Positions 1 through 5,999 of a stretch of 7,997 nt of DNA are shown piece by piece. This DNA comes from JAYUHK01 sp043778415 (GTDB taxonomy: Bacteria; Bacteroidota; Bacteroidia; Chitinophagales; Saprospiraceae). Below the pieces are notes generated by a model that ran no database searches, was not told the origin of the DNA, and saw only the letters and a list, made by a program, of their open reading frames with translations. How positions within the stretch are numbered: position 1 is the stretch's first letter; each line of letters opens with the position of its first letter. The position numbers and the translations under genes were made by a program. Location of the stretch: NCBI GenBank assembly GCA_043778415.1, contig JAYWGG010000083.1, positions 1 to 7,997 on the forward strand. Direction: 5' to 3'.

Positions 1-84
1 CAATCAATTCAAACAATAACAAGGCATTTTTGAGGCGCAACGCAGGGCGTTGTAACGAAAAAATAACGCAGTGATTGGTTGTAA

Positions 85-115
85 TTGAGCAGAAAAAGTA
101 AGTAGTTTATTTTAG
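85..115 (+). promoter_or_regulatory. Candidate Bacteroidota-type promoter for the small basic protein / rng / cinA block
   Basis: A TTG at 85-87 is followed after 20 bp by TATTTTAG (108-115), which matches the Bacteroidota primary-sigma -7 consensus TAnnTTTG at all fixed positions but one. The spacing fits the usual 19-20 bp. Transcription would start near 122, giving an AT-rich leader of about 55 nt that contains the tandem octamer TTTAATCA. It is the best candidate in the first 176 bases, but such AT-rich sequence gives partial matches by chance, so this is an inference from motif and spacing only. Confidence 0.3.
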
Positions 116-176
116 ACGCGTTCATAGTCAATTAAAAAAATATTTAATCATTTAATCATTTAAAAGAAATACAACC

Positions 177-269
177 ATGCCTTGTGGAAAAAAACGTAAA
201 CGTCATAAGATAGCCACTCACAAACGCAAAAAGAGATTGCGCAAGAACCGTCATAAGAAGAAAAAATAG
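177..269 (+). CDS. 30-aa very basic COX24/mS38 (AURKAIP1)-type protein, putative small-subunit ribosomal protein
   Basis: The ATG at 177 opens a 30-codon frame ending in TAG. The product begins MPCGKKRKRHKIATHKRKK and ends NRHKKKK; apart from short stretches it is almost entirely Lys, Arg and His. This composition and the xGKKRKRHKxxTHKRKKR core match the short bacterial proteins annotated as AURKAIP1/COX24 domain proteins, whose relatives are mitochondrial ribosomal protein mS38 and mycobacterial bS22, which sit in rRNA near the decoding region of the small subunit. The ribosomal role is inferred from family. There is no Shine-Dalgarno sequence; the start is preceded by the A-rich AAAAGAAATACAACC. 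The RNase G gene starts 131 bp downstream on the same strand, and co-transcription would join two functions linked to 16S rRNA. Position 3 is Cys where, from memory, relatives usually have Ser. Confidence 0.8.
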   Translation: MPCGKKRKRHKIATHKRKKRLRKNRHKKKK

Positions 270-317
270 ATAGCGTCAAGCTCTAATTTTTGAAATTGGC
301 GTTTGGTCCAGAATATC

Positions 318-354
318 AGTAGGGTGGGAAGTGGTCACCACCTTCCACCCTACT
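318..354 (+). promoter_or_regulatory. Strong stem-loop in the leader of the RNase G gene
   Basis: AGTAGGGTGGGAAGTGG (318-334) and CCACCTTCCACCCTACT (338-354) are inverted copies around a TCA loop. Fifteen of 17 positions are Watson-Crick, one is a G-U wobble and one an A-C mismatch; the outer ten pairs are perfect and GC-rich. It ends 46 nt before the GTG start of rng and is followed by AACATTTTCG, not a T-run, so it is a poor intrinsic terminator. Possible roles are a 3' stabiliser of the small-protein mRNA, an attenuator, or a site through which RNase G controls its own message, as E. coli RNase E does through its 5' UTR. The structure is seen directly; the role is inference. Confidence 0.6.
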
Positions 355-400
355 AACATTTTCGCTATCGCCCAATGTTCATCACATAAATCAGGACATT

Positions 401-1960
401 GTGGAAAAAGAACTCGTAATTAATGTAACGCCAACAGAAGTTGAAATTGCCTTGTTAGAAAACTCTAAATTAGTAGAGTTGCACTTTCAAAAAATGGATT
501 CCAGCTTCGCCGTTGGAGATATTTTTCTCGGCAAAATACGCAAACTCATGCCAGGGCAGATGAACGCTGCTTTCGTAGATATTGGACATGAAAAAGACGC
601 TTTTTTGCACTATACCGACTTGGGACCTCAACTCCGCTCTTTGCTCAAATATACCAACGGAGTGAACACTGGTGGCATTAGCACCCACTTGCTGGACAAC
701 TTCCGCATGGAGCCAGACATCGTGAAAACAGGAAAAATTGACCACGTCCTCGCAAAAAAACAACCCGTTCTCGTCCAGCTGCTCAAAGAACCTATCTCTA
801 CCAAAGGTCCAAGATTGAGTTGTGAGATTACTTTGCCCGGACGCTACCTCGTCCTCACTCCATTCACCAACGCAGTAGCGGTTTCTAAAAAAATTGACAA
901 CGCCGAAGAGCGCAATCGCCTCCAAGTGTTGATAGAAAGCATCAAACCCAAAAATTTTGGAGTCATCGTCCGCACCGCCGCCGAAGGCAAAAAAGTAGCC
1001 GACCTCCACGAAGAAATGGCACTGATGATGGACAAGTGGGAGAAAGTTTTTCAGCAACTGAAAGGCACTCGCAACTCCGGAAAGCTCCTCAGCGAATTGG
1101 ACAAAACTTCCAGCCTTTTGCGCGATTTGTTGAGCGACTCCTTCAACAAAATCACGGTCAATGACAAGGAAGTCCACCAAAGTATCAAGACCTATCTCGC
1201 CTCTATCTCGCCCGACCAAGCCAAAATATTGACGCTCCACAAAGGTACGCGCCCTATTTTTGAAACGACTGGCGTGACCCGACAGATAAAAGGTGCTTTT
1301 GGCAAAACCGCCACCCTCAACAGTGGCGCATACCTGATTATCGAACACACAGAGGCGATGCACGTCGTGGACGTGAACAGCGGACACAAAGTATCGTTAG
1401 GCTCCGACTCGGACGGGTCAGTGCTGTCGGTCAATCTCGAAGCGGCAGAAGAAATCGCTCGCCAGCTGCGCCTTCGCGACATCGGCGGACTCATCGTAGT
1501 GGATTTTATTGATATGCGCAACCTTTCGCACCGCAATCAACTGATGATAGCGATGCAGGGCTTTATGGAAAAAGACCGCGCTCAACACACGATTTTACCT
1601 TTGAGCAAATTCGGATTGATGCAGATTACGCGCCAGCGCGTGCGCCCCGAAGTGACTATCAACACCGCCGAAATATGCCCAAGTTGCAACGGCACAGGCA
1701 AAGTAACTCCCACCGTGTTGCTTTCCGAAGAAATCGACCGCAACCTCGGATATATCCTTCAGTCCAGTACCAAAGGAGCAAAAATCACCTTGCGCGTCCA
1801 CCCGTACATCTTTGCGCACCTCCGCTATGGGCTGCCGAGCCGACAAATGCGCTGGTTTATGCAATATCGCCGTTGGATACGCGTCAAATTAGAAAACGAT
1901 TACCAACTCAATGAGTATCGCTTTTTCGACGAAAATGACGACGAAATACGAATCGCCTAA
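401..1960 (+). CDS. rng: Ribonuclease G (RNase E/G family endoribonuclease)
   Basis: This cytoplasmic single-strand-specific endoribonuclease would mature the 5' end of 16S rRNA and cut mRNA. The 519-aa product is close to E. coli RNase G (489 aa) and lacks the long C-terminal scaffold of RNase E. An S1 RNA-binding region lies at about residues 38-70 (GDIFLGKIRKLMPGQMNAAF). The DNase I-like catalytic core carries the two magnesium-binding aspartates, D324 in HVVDVNSG and D368 in GLIVVDFIDM. FGLMQITRQRVRP (404-416) and the zinc-link CPSC (C426, C429) follow. The start is GTG at 401: no in-frame ATG lies just upstream, and MEKELVINVTP fits the family N terminus. AGGA at 393-396 is 4 nt from the GTG, a tight and weak ribosome site. 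The gene lies 131 bp after the basic-protein gene, behind a hairpin, and 12 bp before cinA. Confidence 0.95.
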   Translation: MEKELVINVTPTEVEIALLENSKLVELHFQKMDSSFAVGDIFLGKIRKLMPGQMNAAFVDIGHEKDAFLHYTDLGPQLRSLLKYTNGVNTGGISTHLLDNFRMEPDIVKTGKIDHVLAKKQPVLVQLLKEPISTKGPRLSCEITLPGRYLVLTPFTNAVAVSKKIDNAEERNRLQVLIESIKPKNFGVIVRTAAEGKKVADLHEEMALMMDKWEKVFQQLKGTRNSGKLLSELDKTSSLLRDLLSDSFNKITVNDKEVHQSIKTYLASISPDQAKILTLHKGTRPIFETTGVTRQIKGAFGKTATLNSGAYLIIEHTEAMHVVDVNSGHKVSLGSDSDGSVLSVNLEAAEEIARQLRLRDIGGLIVVDFIDMRNLSHRNQLMIAMQGFMEKDRAQHTILPLSKFGLMQITRQRVRPEVTINTAEICPSCNGTGKVTPTVLLSEEIDRNLGYILQSSTKGAKITLRVHPYIFAHLRYGLPSRQMRWFMQYRRWIRVKLENDYQLNEYRFFDENDDEIRIA

Positions 1961-1972
1961 ACACCAATCTTT

Positions 1973-3223
1973 ATGAACGCTCACATCTTGACCATCGGCG
2001 ATGAGATCCTAATCGGGCAAGTTACCGACACCAATTCGGCGTGGATTGCGCAGCGACTGAATACCGACGGCATTTGGGTCAGCCAAATGCGCTCGATAGG
2101 CGACAAGCACGACGAAATAGTTGCCGCCTTCGCACTTTCTCTCGAAAGCGCGGATTTACTGTTCATCACAGGCGGATTGGGACCTACCAAAGATGACATT
2201 ACCAAAAAAGCCATCGCAGATTTTTTTGGAGTGGAAATGGTTTTTCACGACGAAACTTGGGCGCGAATCCAATCTTTTTTTCAAAAATTAGGAAAAATAC
2301 CCAACGAAAGCCATCGGAATCAATGTCTGATGCCCGCCAACGCACTTATTTTGACCAACGAAATGGGGACTGCGCCTGCTATGTGGATAGAACACAACGG
2401 AAAAATAATCGTTTCGATGCCCGGCGTGCCTTACGAAATGAAATATCTGATGGACGTGCGGGTACTTCCAAAACTTCGAGAACGGTTCAAAGATACTCAA
2501 AAAGTCGTCCTTCATAGGACGCTTCGGACAGCAGGCGCAGGAGAAACCGAACTCGCCGACCTCATCGCCGACCTCGAAGACAGCCTTCCAGAATATTTAA
2601 AAATAGCTTATTTGCCAGATTTGGGTCAAGTTCGATTGCGCTTGACGGCGACTGGCGACGATGTAGATTTTTTAGAAAAAAATATTCAAAAGAAATCTGC
2701 CGAAATAGAGCAACGAATCCAAAAATACGTCTTCGGATATGAAGGCGAAACGCTCGAAACCGCGCTCGGAAAAATACTTGTTTCACAAAATAAAATGTTG
2801 GTAATCGCTGAAAGTTGCACGGGTGGCTACATCGCTCACCGGCTGACGAGCAATGCAGGAGCGTCTGCCTACTTCAAAGGCGGAGTCGTAGCGTATTCTA
2901 ATGAATTGAAAATCAATCAGTTGGGAGTTTTAGCCGATACCATCGACACTTTCGGTGCGGTTAGCGAACAGACCGTGATAGAAATGGCGAGAGGAGCTTT
3001 GCTGCGACTGAATGGCGATGCAGCTATTGCGGTGTCGGGCATCGTAGGACCTGACGGCGGCACGCCCGAAAAACCCGTCGGCACAGTCTGGATAGCTTAC
3101 GGCGACGCTCAACAAATTCGCACCTTGCGCCTCAATTTGAGCAAAGACCGCCTGCGGAATATACAATACACGGCGACTGTAGCTCTTAATTTGTTGCGAA
3201 GATTTTTACTTCAAACGGTTTAA
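1973..3223 (+). CDS. cinA: CinA-type bifunctional protein with C-terminal nicotinamide-nucleotide (NMN) amidohydrolase domain
   Basis: The 416-aa product has the full-length CinA architecture. Residues 1-170 form a MoaB/MogA-like (COG1058) domain with GDEILIGQVTDTNS near the N terminus, TGGLGPT (66-72) and MPGVPYEM (149-156); in characterised CinA proteins this domain hydrolyses ADP-ribose. A linker domain follows (about 172-255), then the PncC domain (about 260-416), which deamidates NMN to nicotinate mononucleotide for NAD salvage. The PncC signature residues are intact: AESCTGG (279-285, with S281 the expected nucleophile), VVAYSNELK (305-313) and SGIVGPDGGTPEKPVGTV (355-372). The usual GIAGP reads GIVGP here, a mild change. 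The ATG lies 12 bp after the rng stop with no Shine-Dalgarno sequence, so the two are probably co-transcribed. The old name refers to competence, but nothing here points to DNA uptake. The gene ends facing the PBP2 gene. Confidence 0.94.
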   Translation: MNAHILTIGDEILIGQVTDTNSAWIAQRLNTDGIWVSQMRSIGDKHDEIVAAFALSLESADLLFITGGLGPTKDDITKKAIADFFGVEMVFHDETWARIQSFFQKLGKIPNESHRNQCLMPANALILTNEMGTAPAMWIEHNGKIIVSMPGVPYEMKYLMDVRVLPKLRERFKDTQKVVLHRTLRTAGAGETELADLIADLEDSLPEYLKIAYLPDLGQVRLRLTATGDDVDFLEKNIQKKSAEIEQRIQKYVFGYEGETLETALGKILVSQNKMLVIAESCTGGYIAHRLTSNAGASAYFKGGVVAYSNELKINQLGVLADTIDTFGAVSEQTVIEMARGALLRLNGDAAIAVSGIVGPDGGTPEKPVGTVWIAYGDAQQIRTLRLNLSKDRLRNIQYTATVALNLLRRFLLQTV

Positions 3224-3224
3224 G
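3210..3224. repeat. 15-bp direct repeat, copy 1, spanning the cinA stop codon
   Basis: TTCAAACGGTTTAAG here recurs 47 bp to the right as TTCAAACGTTTTAAG (3257-3271), with one mismatch. This copy contains the last codons and TAA (3221-3223) of cinA. The unit has a near-palindromic AAACG(T/G)TTT core. Confidence 0.5.
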
Positions 3225-3230
3225 AATGAG

Positions 3231-3258
3231 GAAAAAATAAGGTACTTAATTTTTTTTT
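3231..3258. terminator. Probable bidirectional terminator between convergent cinA and mrdA
   Basis: An A-tract (3232-3237), a short stem and a T-tract (3250-3258) lie between the two convergent stop codons. Pairs can form between TAAG (3238-3241) and CTTA (3245-3248) around a GTA loop and then, past one bulged A (3249), between the A-tract and the T-tract. Read from either side the stem ends in a U-run, as expected for a bidirectional intrinsic terminator. The stem is AT-rich and weak, so efficiency is uncertain. Location supports the call more than predicted stability does. Confidence 0.45.
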
Positions 3259-3271
3259 CAAACGTTTTAAG
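3257..3271. repeat. 15-bp direct repeat, copy 2, spanning the mrdA stop codon
   Basis: TTCAAACGTTTTAAG contains the perfect palindrome AAACGTTT and covers the stop codon of the leftward PBP2 gene (TTA on the plus strand at 3267-3269). It matches copy 1 at 14 of 15 positions, so both convergent genes end in the same short sequence. Confidence 0.5.
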
Positions 3272-5129
3272 GCTGACTTATCAGTTTCGACTTTTTCATT
3301 TTTTCTTCAAGGCGAATACGAGCGTCCGAAATTTTCCCATTCAGGTATTTTTCTATCATCAAAGAAGCTATCGGCACCGCGTGGTCGGCTCCCCAACCGC
3401 CCAACTCGATGTAGGCGGCGATAGCGATTTTTGGGTTATCTTTGGGTGCAAAGCCAAAAAATACAGAGTGGTCGCGGTTTTTATTTTGTGTATTTTGCAC
3501 CGTTCCCGTCTTGCCACATACCTCAATGCCGGGAATATTGCCGCCTTTTCCGGTGCCAGAAGTCATCACATTGTACATTCCCTCTATCACATATTCATAA
3601 TATTGCGGGTCAATGCGCGTCTTGTGGAGCGTTTTGTACTTGTCAGGTATCGCTGCTCCATCTTTGTAGGCTTTGACGAGGTGCGGCGTATAAAAATAAC
3701 CACGATTGGCAATCGTTGCCGCCAAATTCGCCATCTGGACGGTAGAAAGTTGGATTTCGCCCTGTCCAATGCCATTGGAAAGGATAGTCGGTGACCGCCA
3801 ACCACCTTTTACTTTTGGGTAGATGCGGTCATAAAACTCGGAGGTCGGCACGTTGCCGCGCGATTCGGAGGGAAAATCAATCCCCAACGTCCGTCCCAAA
3901 CCAAAGTCATAGAGATGTTGAGTAAAAAGATTCAGCCCCAACTGTGGGCGACCGAAATCAAACTTGTCCACAATACTTCTGAAAGCGGTAAAAAAATAAG
4001 CGTTGCAAGAGTACTGAATGGCACTTTGCACGCTTCCGCACGAGGGGTGGTGGTGGCAGCCGTAGCGTTTTCCGTTGTAGTAATAGCCCGCATTGCACTG
4101 CACATAGCGGGACGGTTCCCAAACTCCCTCCTGCATACCAATCAGAGCGACCAATGTTTTGAAAATAGAGCCGGGCGGATATTTTGCCATTACGCTGCGG
4201 TCGAAAAAAGGTTTGTGGGAGTCGTGCAGCAGTTGGTTGTATTCTTCGCCCCGATTAGGGTTGTCAATATTCATCGTATTGGGGTCAAAAGTCGGCATAC
4301 TAATCATAGCGAGGATTTCGCCCGTCGAGGGTTCGATGGCGACGAGTCCGCCGCTTTTATTTGCCAACAATTCCTCCCCATATTTTTGTAAATCAATATC
4401 AATAGACGAAACTAAATCTTTGCCCGCCACTGCCGACGAGTCCAGACTGCCTTTTTTGTAAGACCCCACCAAACGCCCAACGTTGTCTTTCAAAATATAT
4501 TCCACTCCTTTCGCGCCTTTGAGTGCCTCCTCGTAGGAGCGTTCCAGTCCCGTAAAGCCGATGTAATCACCTTTCAGATATTTTCCTTTGCTATCTTCTA
4601 CCTGTTTTTCGCTCGCTTCGCCAATAAAGCCCAACATCTGCGCACCTGCTTCGTAAGTGTAGCCGCGCGCATTGCGGAGCTGCGTGTTGAAGCCCGCAAA
4701 CTCGTGGAGCGACTCTTGAAAACGCCCGTAAGTTTCCACCGAAATATTGGGCAAAAAGAGATACGGAATAGACTTTGTAAAGCGACCGCTGCGCCAATCT
4801 TTCTCAATATTGACGTGAAAAGTGGAGTCGCTGATGCCGAGCAGACGGCAAAGTTTGGCGGTATCCATCTTGGGATTGAGCTGCCGATACGTCACCATTA
4901 CGTCGTACATAGCTCTGTTATTGACCATCAATTTTCCGTTGCGGTCATACACCAAGCCACGCGACGGATAGACCAAATTCTTTTCAATCGTAGTCGCCTG
5001 CGCTCGGTCTTGGTAGCTGCTATCTACGAGTTGCAACTGCACGGCTCGCCCCAACAGCAAAAGTGCTGCCAATGCAAAGACGATTTGCACCGTCACTTGT
5101 CTGCTTTTATTAAAATCTTTAAGTGACAA
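3267..5129 (-). CDS. mrdA: Penicillin-binding protein 2 (peptidoglycan D,D-transpeptidase of the elongasome)
   Basis: The 620-aa product is a class B PBP that cross-links peptidoglycan in the periplasm during cell elongation, normally with RodA and MreB/C/D. A short cytoplasmic tail precedes one membrane anchor (about residues 12-35, rich in V, I, A and L). YPSRGLVYDRNG (54-65) marks the PBP dimerisation (pedestal) domain, and the transpeptidase domain starts near 255. The three catalytic motifs are intact: SxxK with nucleophile S321 (PPGSIFK), SCN at 374-376, and KTGT at 540-543. A Cys/His cluster (C345, C358, H359-H361, C364) lies between the first two motifs and may bind zinc. The start codon is TTG (5129-5127): a TAA lies three codons upstream, no ATG lies between, and starting later would cut into the membrane anchor. 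The leader is A-rich with no Shine-Dalgarno sequence. No rodA or mre gene is adjacent in this window; downstream it faces cinA. Confidence 0.93.
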   Translation of the reverse strand: MSLKDFNKSRQVTVQIVFALAALLLLGRAVQLQLVDSSYQDRAQATTIEKNLVYPSRGLVYDRNGKLMVNNRAMYDVMVTYRQLNPKMDTAKLCRLLGISDSTFHVNIEKDWRSGRFTKSIPYLFLPNISVETYGRFQESLHEFAGFNTQLRNARGYTYEAGAQMLGFIGEASEKQVEDSKGKYLKGDYIGFTGLERSYEEALKGAKGVEYILKDNVGRLVGSYKKGSLDSSAVAGKDLVSSIDIDLQKYGEELLANKSGGLVAIEPSTGEILAMISMPTFDPNTMNIDNPNRGEEYNQLLHDSHKPFFDRSVMAKYPPGSIFKTLVALIGMQEGVWEPSRYVQCNAGYYYNGKRYGCHHHPSCGSVQSAIQYSCNAYFFTAFRSIVDKFDFGRPQLGLNLFTQHLYDFGLGRTLGIDFPSESRGNVPTSEFYDRIYPKVKGGWRSPTILSNGIGQGEIQLSTVQMANLAATIANRGYFYTPHLVKAYKDGAAIPDKYKTLHKTRIDPQYYEYVIEGMYNVMTSGTGKGGNIPGIEVCGKTGTVQNTQNKNRDHSVFFGFAPKDNPKIAIAAYIELGGWGADHAVPIASLMIEKYLNGKISDARIRLEEKMKKSKLISQP

Positions 5130-5205
5130 TTTTTTTTAATTTTTTCTAAAAAAACAAACGATTTATTTAACAATAAATTGAGCGTAAAAACTAAAGGAAA
5201 CAACA

Positions 5206-5270
5206 AATATCGAACATCGAATATCGAACATCGAATATCGAACAAGGAATATCGAACAAGGAATATCGAA
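5206..5270. repeat. 14-bp tandem repeat (4.6 copies) upstream of mrdA
   Basis: The array is exactly periodic: AATATCGAACATCG twice (5206-5233), AATATCGAACAAGG twice (5234-5261), then a partial AATATCGAA (5262-5270). Each unit is two 7-mers, AATATCG followed by AACATCG or AACAAGG. It lies in the 264-bp gap between the tdk stop and the mrdA start, ending about 77 bp from the TTG start. On the minus strand it translates as FDIRYSMFDI-like residues. I recall similar spurious peptides from intergenic repeats in many Bacteroidota and environmental genomes, so this is probably a member of a dispersed repeat family rather than coding sequence. Confidence 0.9.
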
Positions 5271-5333
5271 ATTTTATTCGTTTTTTATTAATATTTGACC
5301 CTTCGAATTTCCACAAGGCACGTCTGAAAAGGC

Positions 5334-5346
5334 AGTCATTTTGACT
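5334..5346 (-). other. Small hairpin 3' of the thymidine kinase gene
   Basis: AGTCA (5334-5338) and TGACT (5342-5346) are perfect inverted repeats around TTT. On the minus strand the stem lies 48 nt beyond the tdk stop and is followed by GCC and TTTT, so it might act as a weak terminator or 3' end of the tdk message. A second weak stem, ATTAG/CTAAT (5381-5385/5390-5394), overlaps the tdk stop itself. Both are short enough to arise by chance. Confidence 0.2.
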
Positions 5347-5393
5347 AAAACTGTATTTCAAACTTTTATTTACAAAATGTATTAGGCAGCTAA

Positions 5394-5978
5394 TTACCGC
5401 AACGACAAAATATTTCCCATCGAATAACAGGTGCGACAGCGCGCTTCGTAGCTGTCTTTTTCGCCCAGCAAGACGGTATTTTCGTCGGCAGCCAAGCGGT
5501 AAGAATGGGTCGCCAGATTGCCGCAATGCTGACAAATAGCGTGGACTTTTGTGATGTATTCGGCGACCGCCAACAAGTGCGGCATGGGTCCGAAAGGTAC
5601 GCCCCGAAAGTCCATATCTAAGCCTGCCACGATGACGCGCACGCCGCGCATTGCCAGTGTCTGACAGACTTCTGTTAGCTGAAGGTCAAAAAATTGCGCC
5701 TCGTCAATACCGATTACCGTTACTTCCTGCGGGACTGCCAGCAGCTTTTCCGAACTTTCTATCGGCGTAGAGGATATTTCGTTGGCATCGTGCGACACGA
5801 CTTTTCGGTCGTCGTAGCGAGTGTCAATTTTTGGTTTAAAAATTTCGACCTGTTGGTTTGCGATTCTGGCGCGTTTCAGTCGGCGAATAAGTTCTTCGGT
5901 TTTCCCTGAAAACATCGAGCCGCACACGACTTCTATCCAGCCGCTTCGCTGCCCTTTATAGTGTGGTTCTAAAAACAT
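5394..5978 (-). CDS. tdk: Thymidine kinase, type II (zinc-containing, TK1-like)
   Basis: The enzyme phosphorylates thymidine (and deoxyuridine) with ATP to give dTMP in the cytoplasmic salvage pathway. The 194-aa length is typical of type II enzymes. Residues 20-27 form the Walker A loop GSMFSGKT; DEAQFF (92-97) supplies the magnesium-binding aspartate and the catalytic glutamate E93; GLDMDFRGVPFGP (119-131) is the conserved segment before the lasso. The structural zinc ligands are two CxxC pairs, C149/C152 and C181/C184, flanking the nucleoside-binding lasso. The ATG (5978-5976) is preceded by A-rich GAAAAATAA. A 10-15 residue extension before the first strand (WIEVVCG) is common in Bacteroidota homologues, as far as I recall. 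The gene starts 21 bp after the stop of the GCS2-CBS gene with no room for a clear promoter, so the two are probably one operon. Confidence 0.96.
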   Translation of the reverse strand: MFLEPHYKGQRSGWIEVVCGSMFSGKTEELIRRLKRARIANQQVEIFKPKIDTRYDDRKVVSHDANEISSTPIESSEKLLAVPQEVTVIGIDEAQFFDLQLTEVCQTLAMRGVRVIVAGLDMDFRGVPFGPMPHLLAVAEYITKVHAICQHCGNLATHSYRLAADENTVLLGEKDSYEARCRTCYSMGNILSLR

Positions 5979-5999
5979 TTATTTTTCTAAAAACTTTAT

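Noticed and set aside
37..53. Small inverted repeat CAACGC-AGG-GCGTTG as a terminator of an upstream gene
   Set aside because: The six-pair stem is real, but neither strand has a T-run after it and no upstream gene end is established, so a function cannot be assigned.
3..74. Open plus-strand frame at the left edge ending in TGA at 72-74, possibly the tail of an upstream gene
   Set aside because: Only 23 codons are visible, the residues match no family I know, and the other frames close quickly by chance in similar sequence. It cannot be told from noncoding DNA.
399..409. TTGTGGAAAAA shared by the starts of the small basic protein (182-192) and rng (399-409)
   Set aside because: The match is short, A-rich and explained by Lys-coding starts. 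It does not extend on either side.
470..1387. 305-codon open frame antisense to rng
   Set aside because: It lies wholly within the RNase G gene, whose motifs are intact on the plus strand. The product shows no recognisable motif and has the composition expected of a codon-bias shadow.
5308..5320. 13-bp inverted match (TTTCCACAAGGCA) to the start of the small basic-protein gene at 178-190
   Set aside because: About one such 13-mer match is expected by chance in a window of this size, and one copy is coding sequence of a known protein family.
5130..5393. Promoter for mrdA in the tdk-mrdA gap
   Set aside because: I found only partial -7 matches, such as TAGTTTTT on the minus strand just left of the repeat, without a TTG at proper spacing. 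None is good enough to list.
5191..5535. 114-codon minus-strand frame running from tdk through the tandem repeat
   Set aside because: Its N-terminal part overlaps tdk in another frame and its C-terminal part is only the translated repeat (FDIRYSMFDI-like), a typical spurious ORF.
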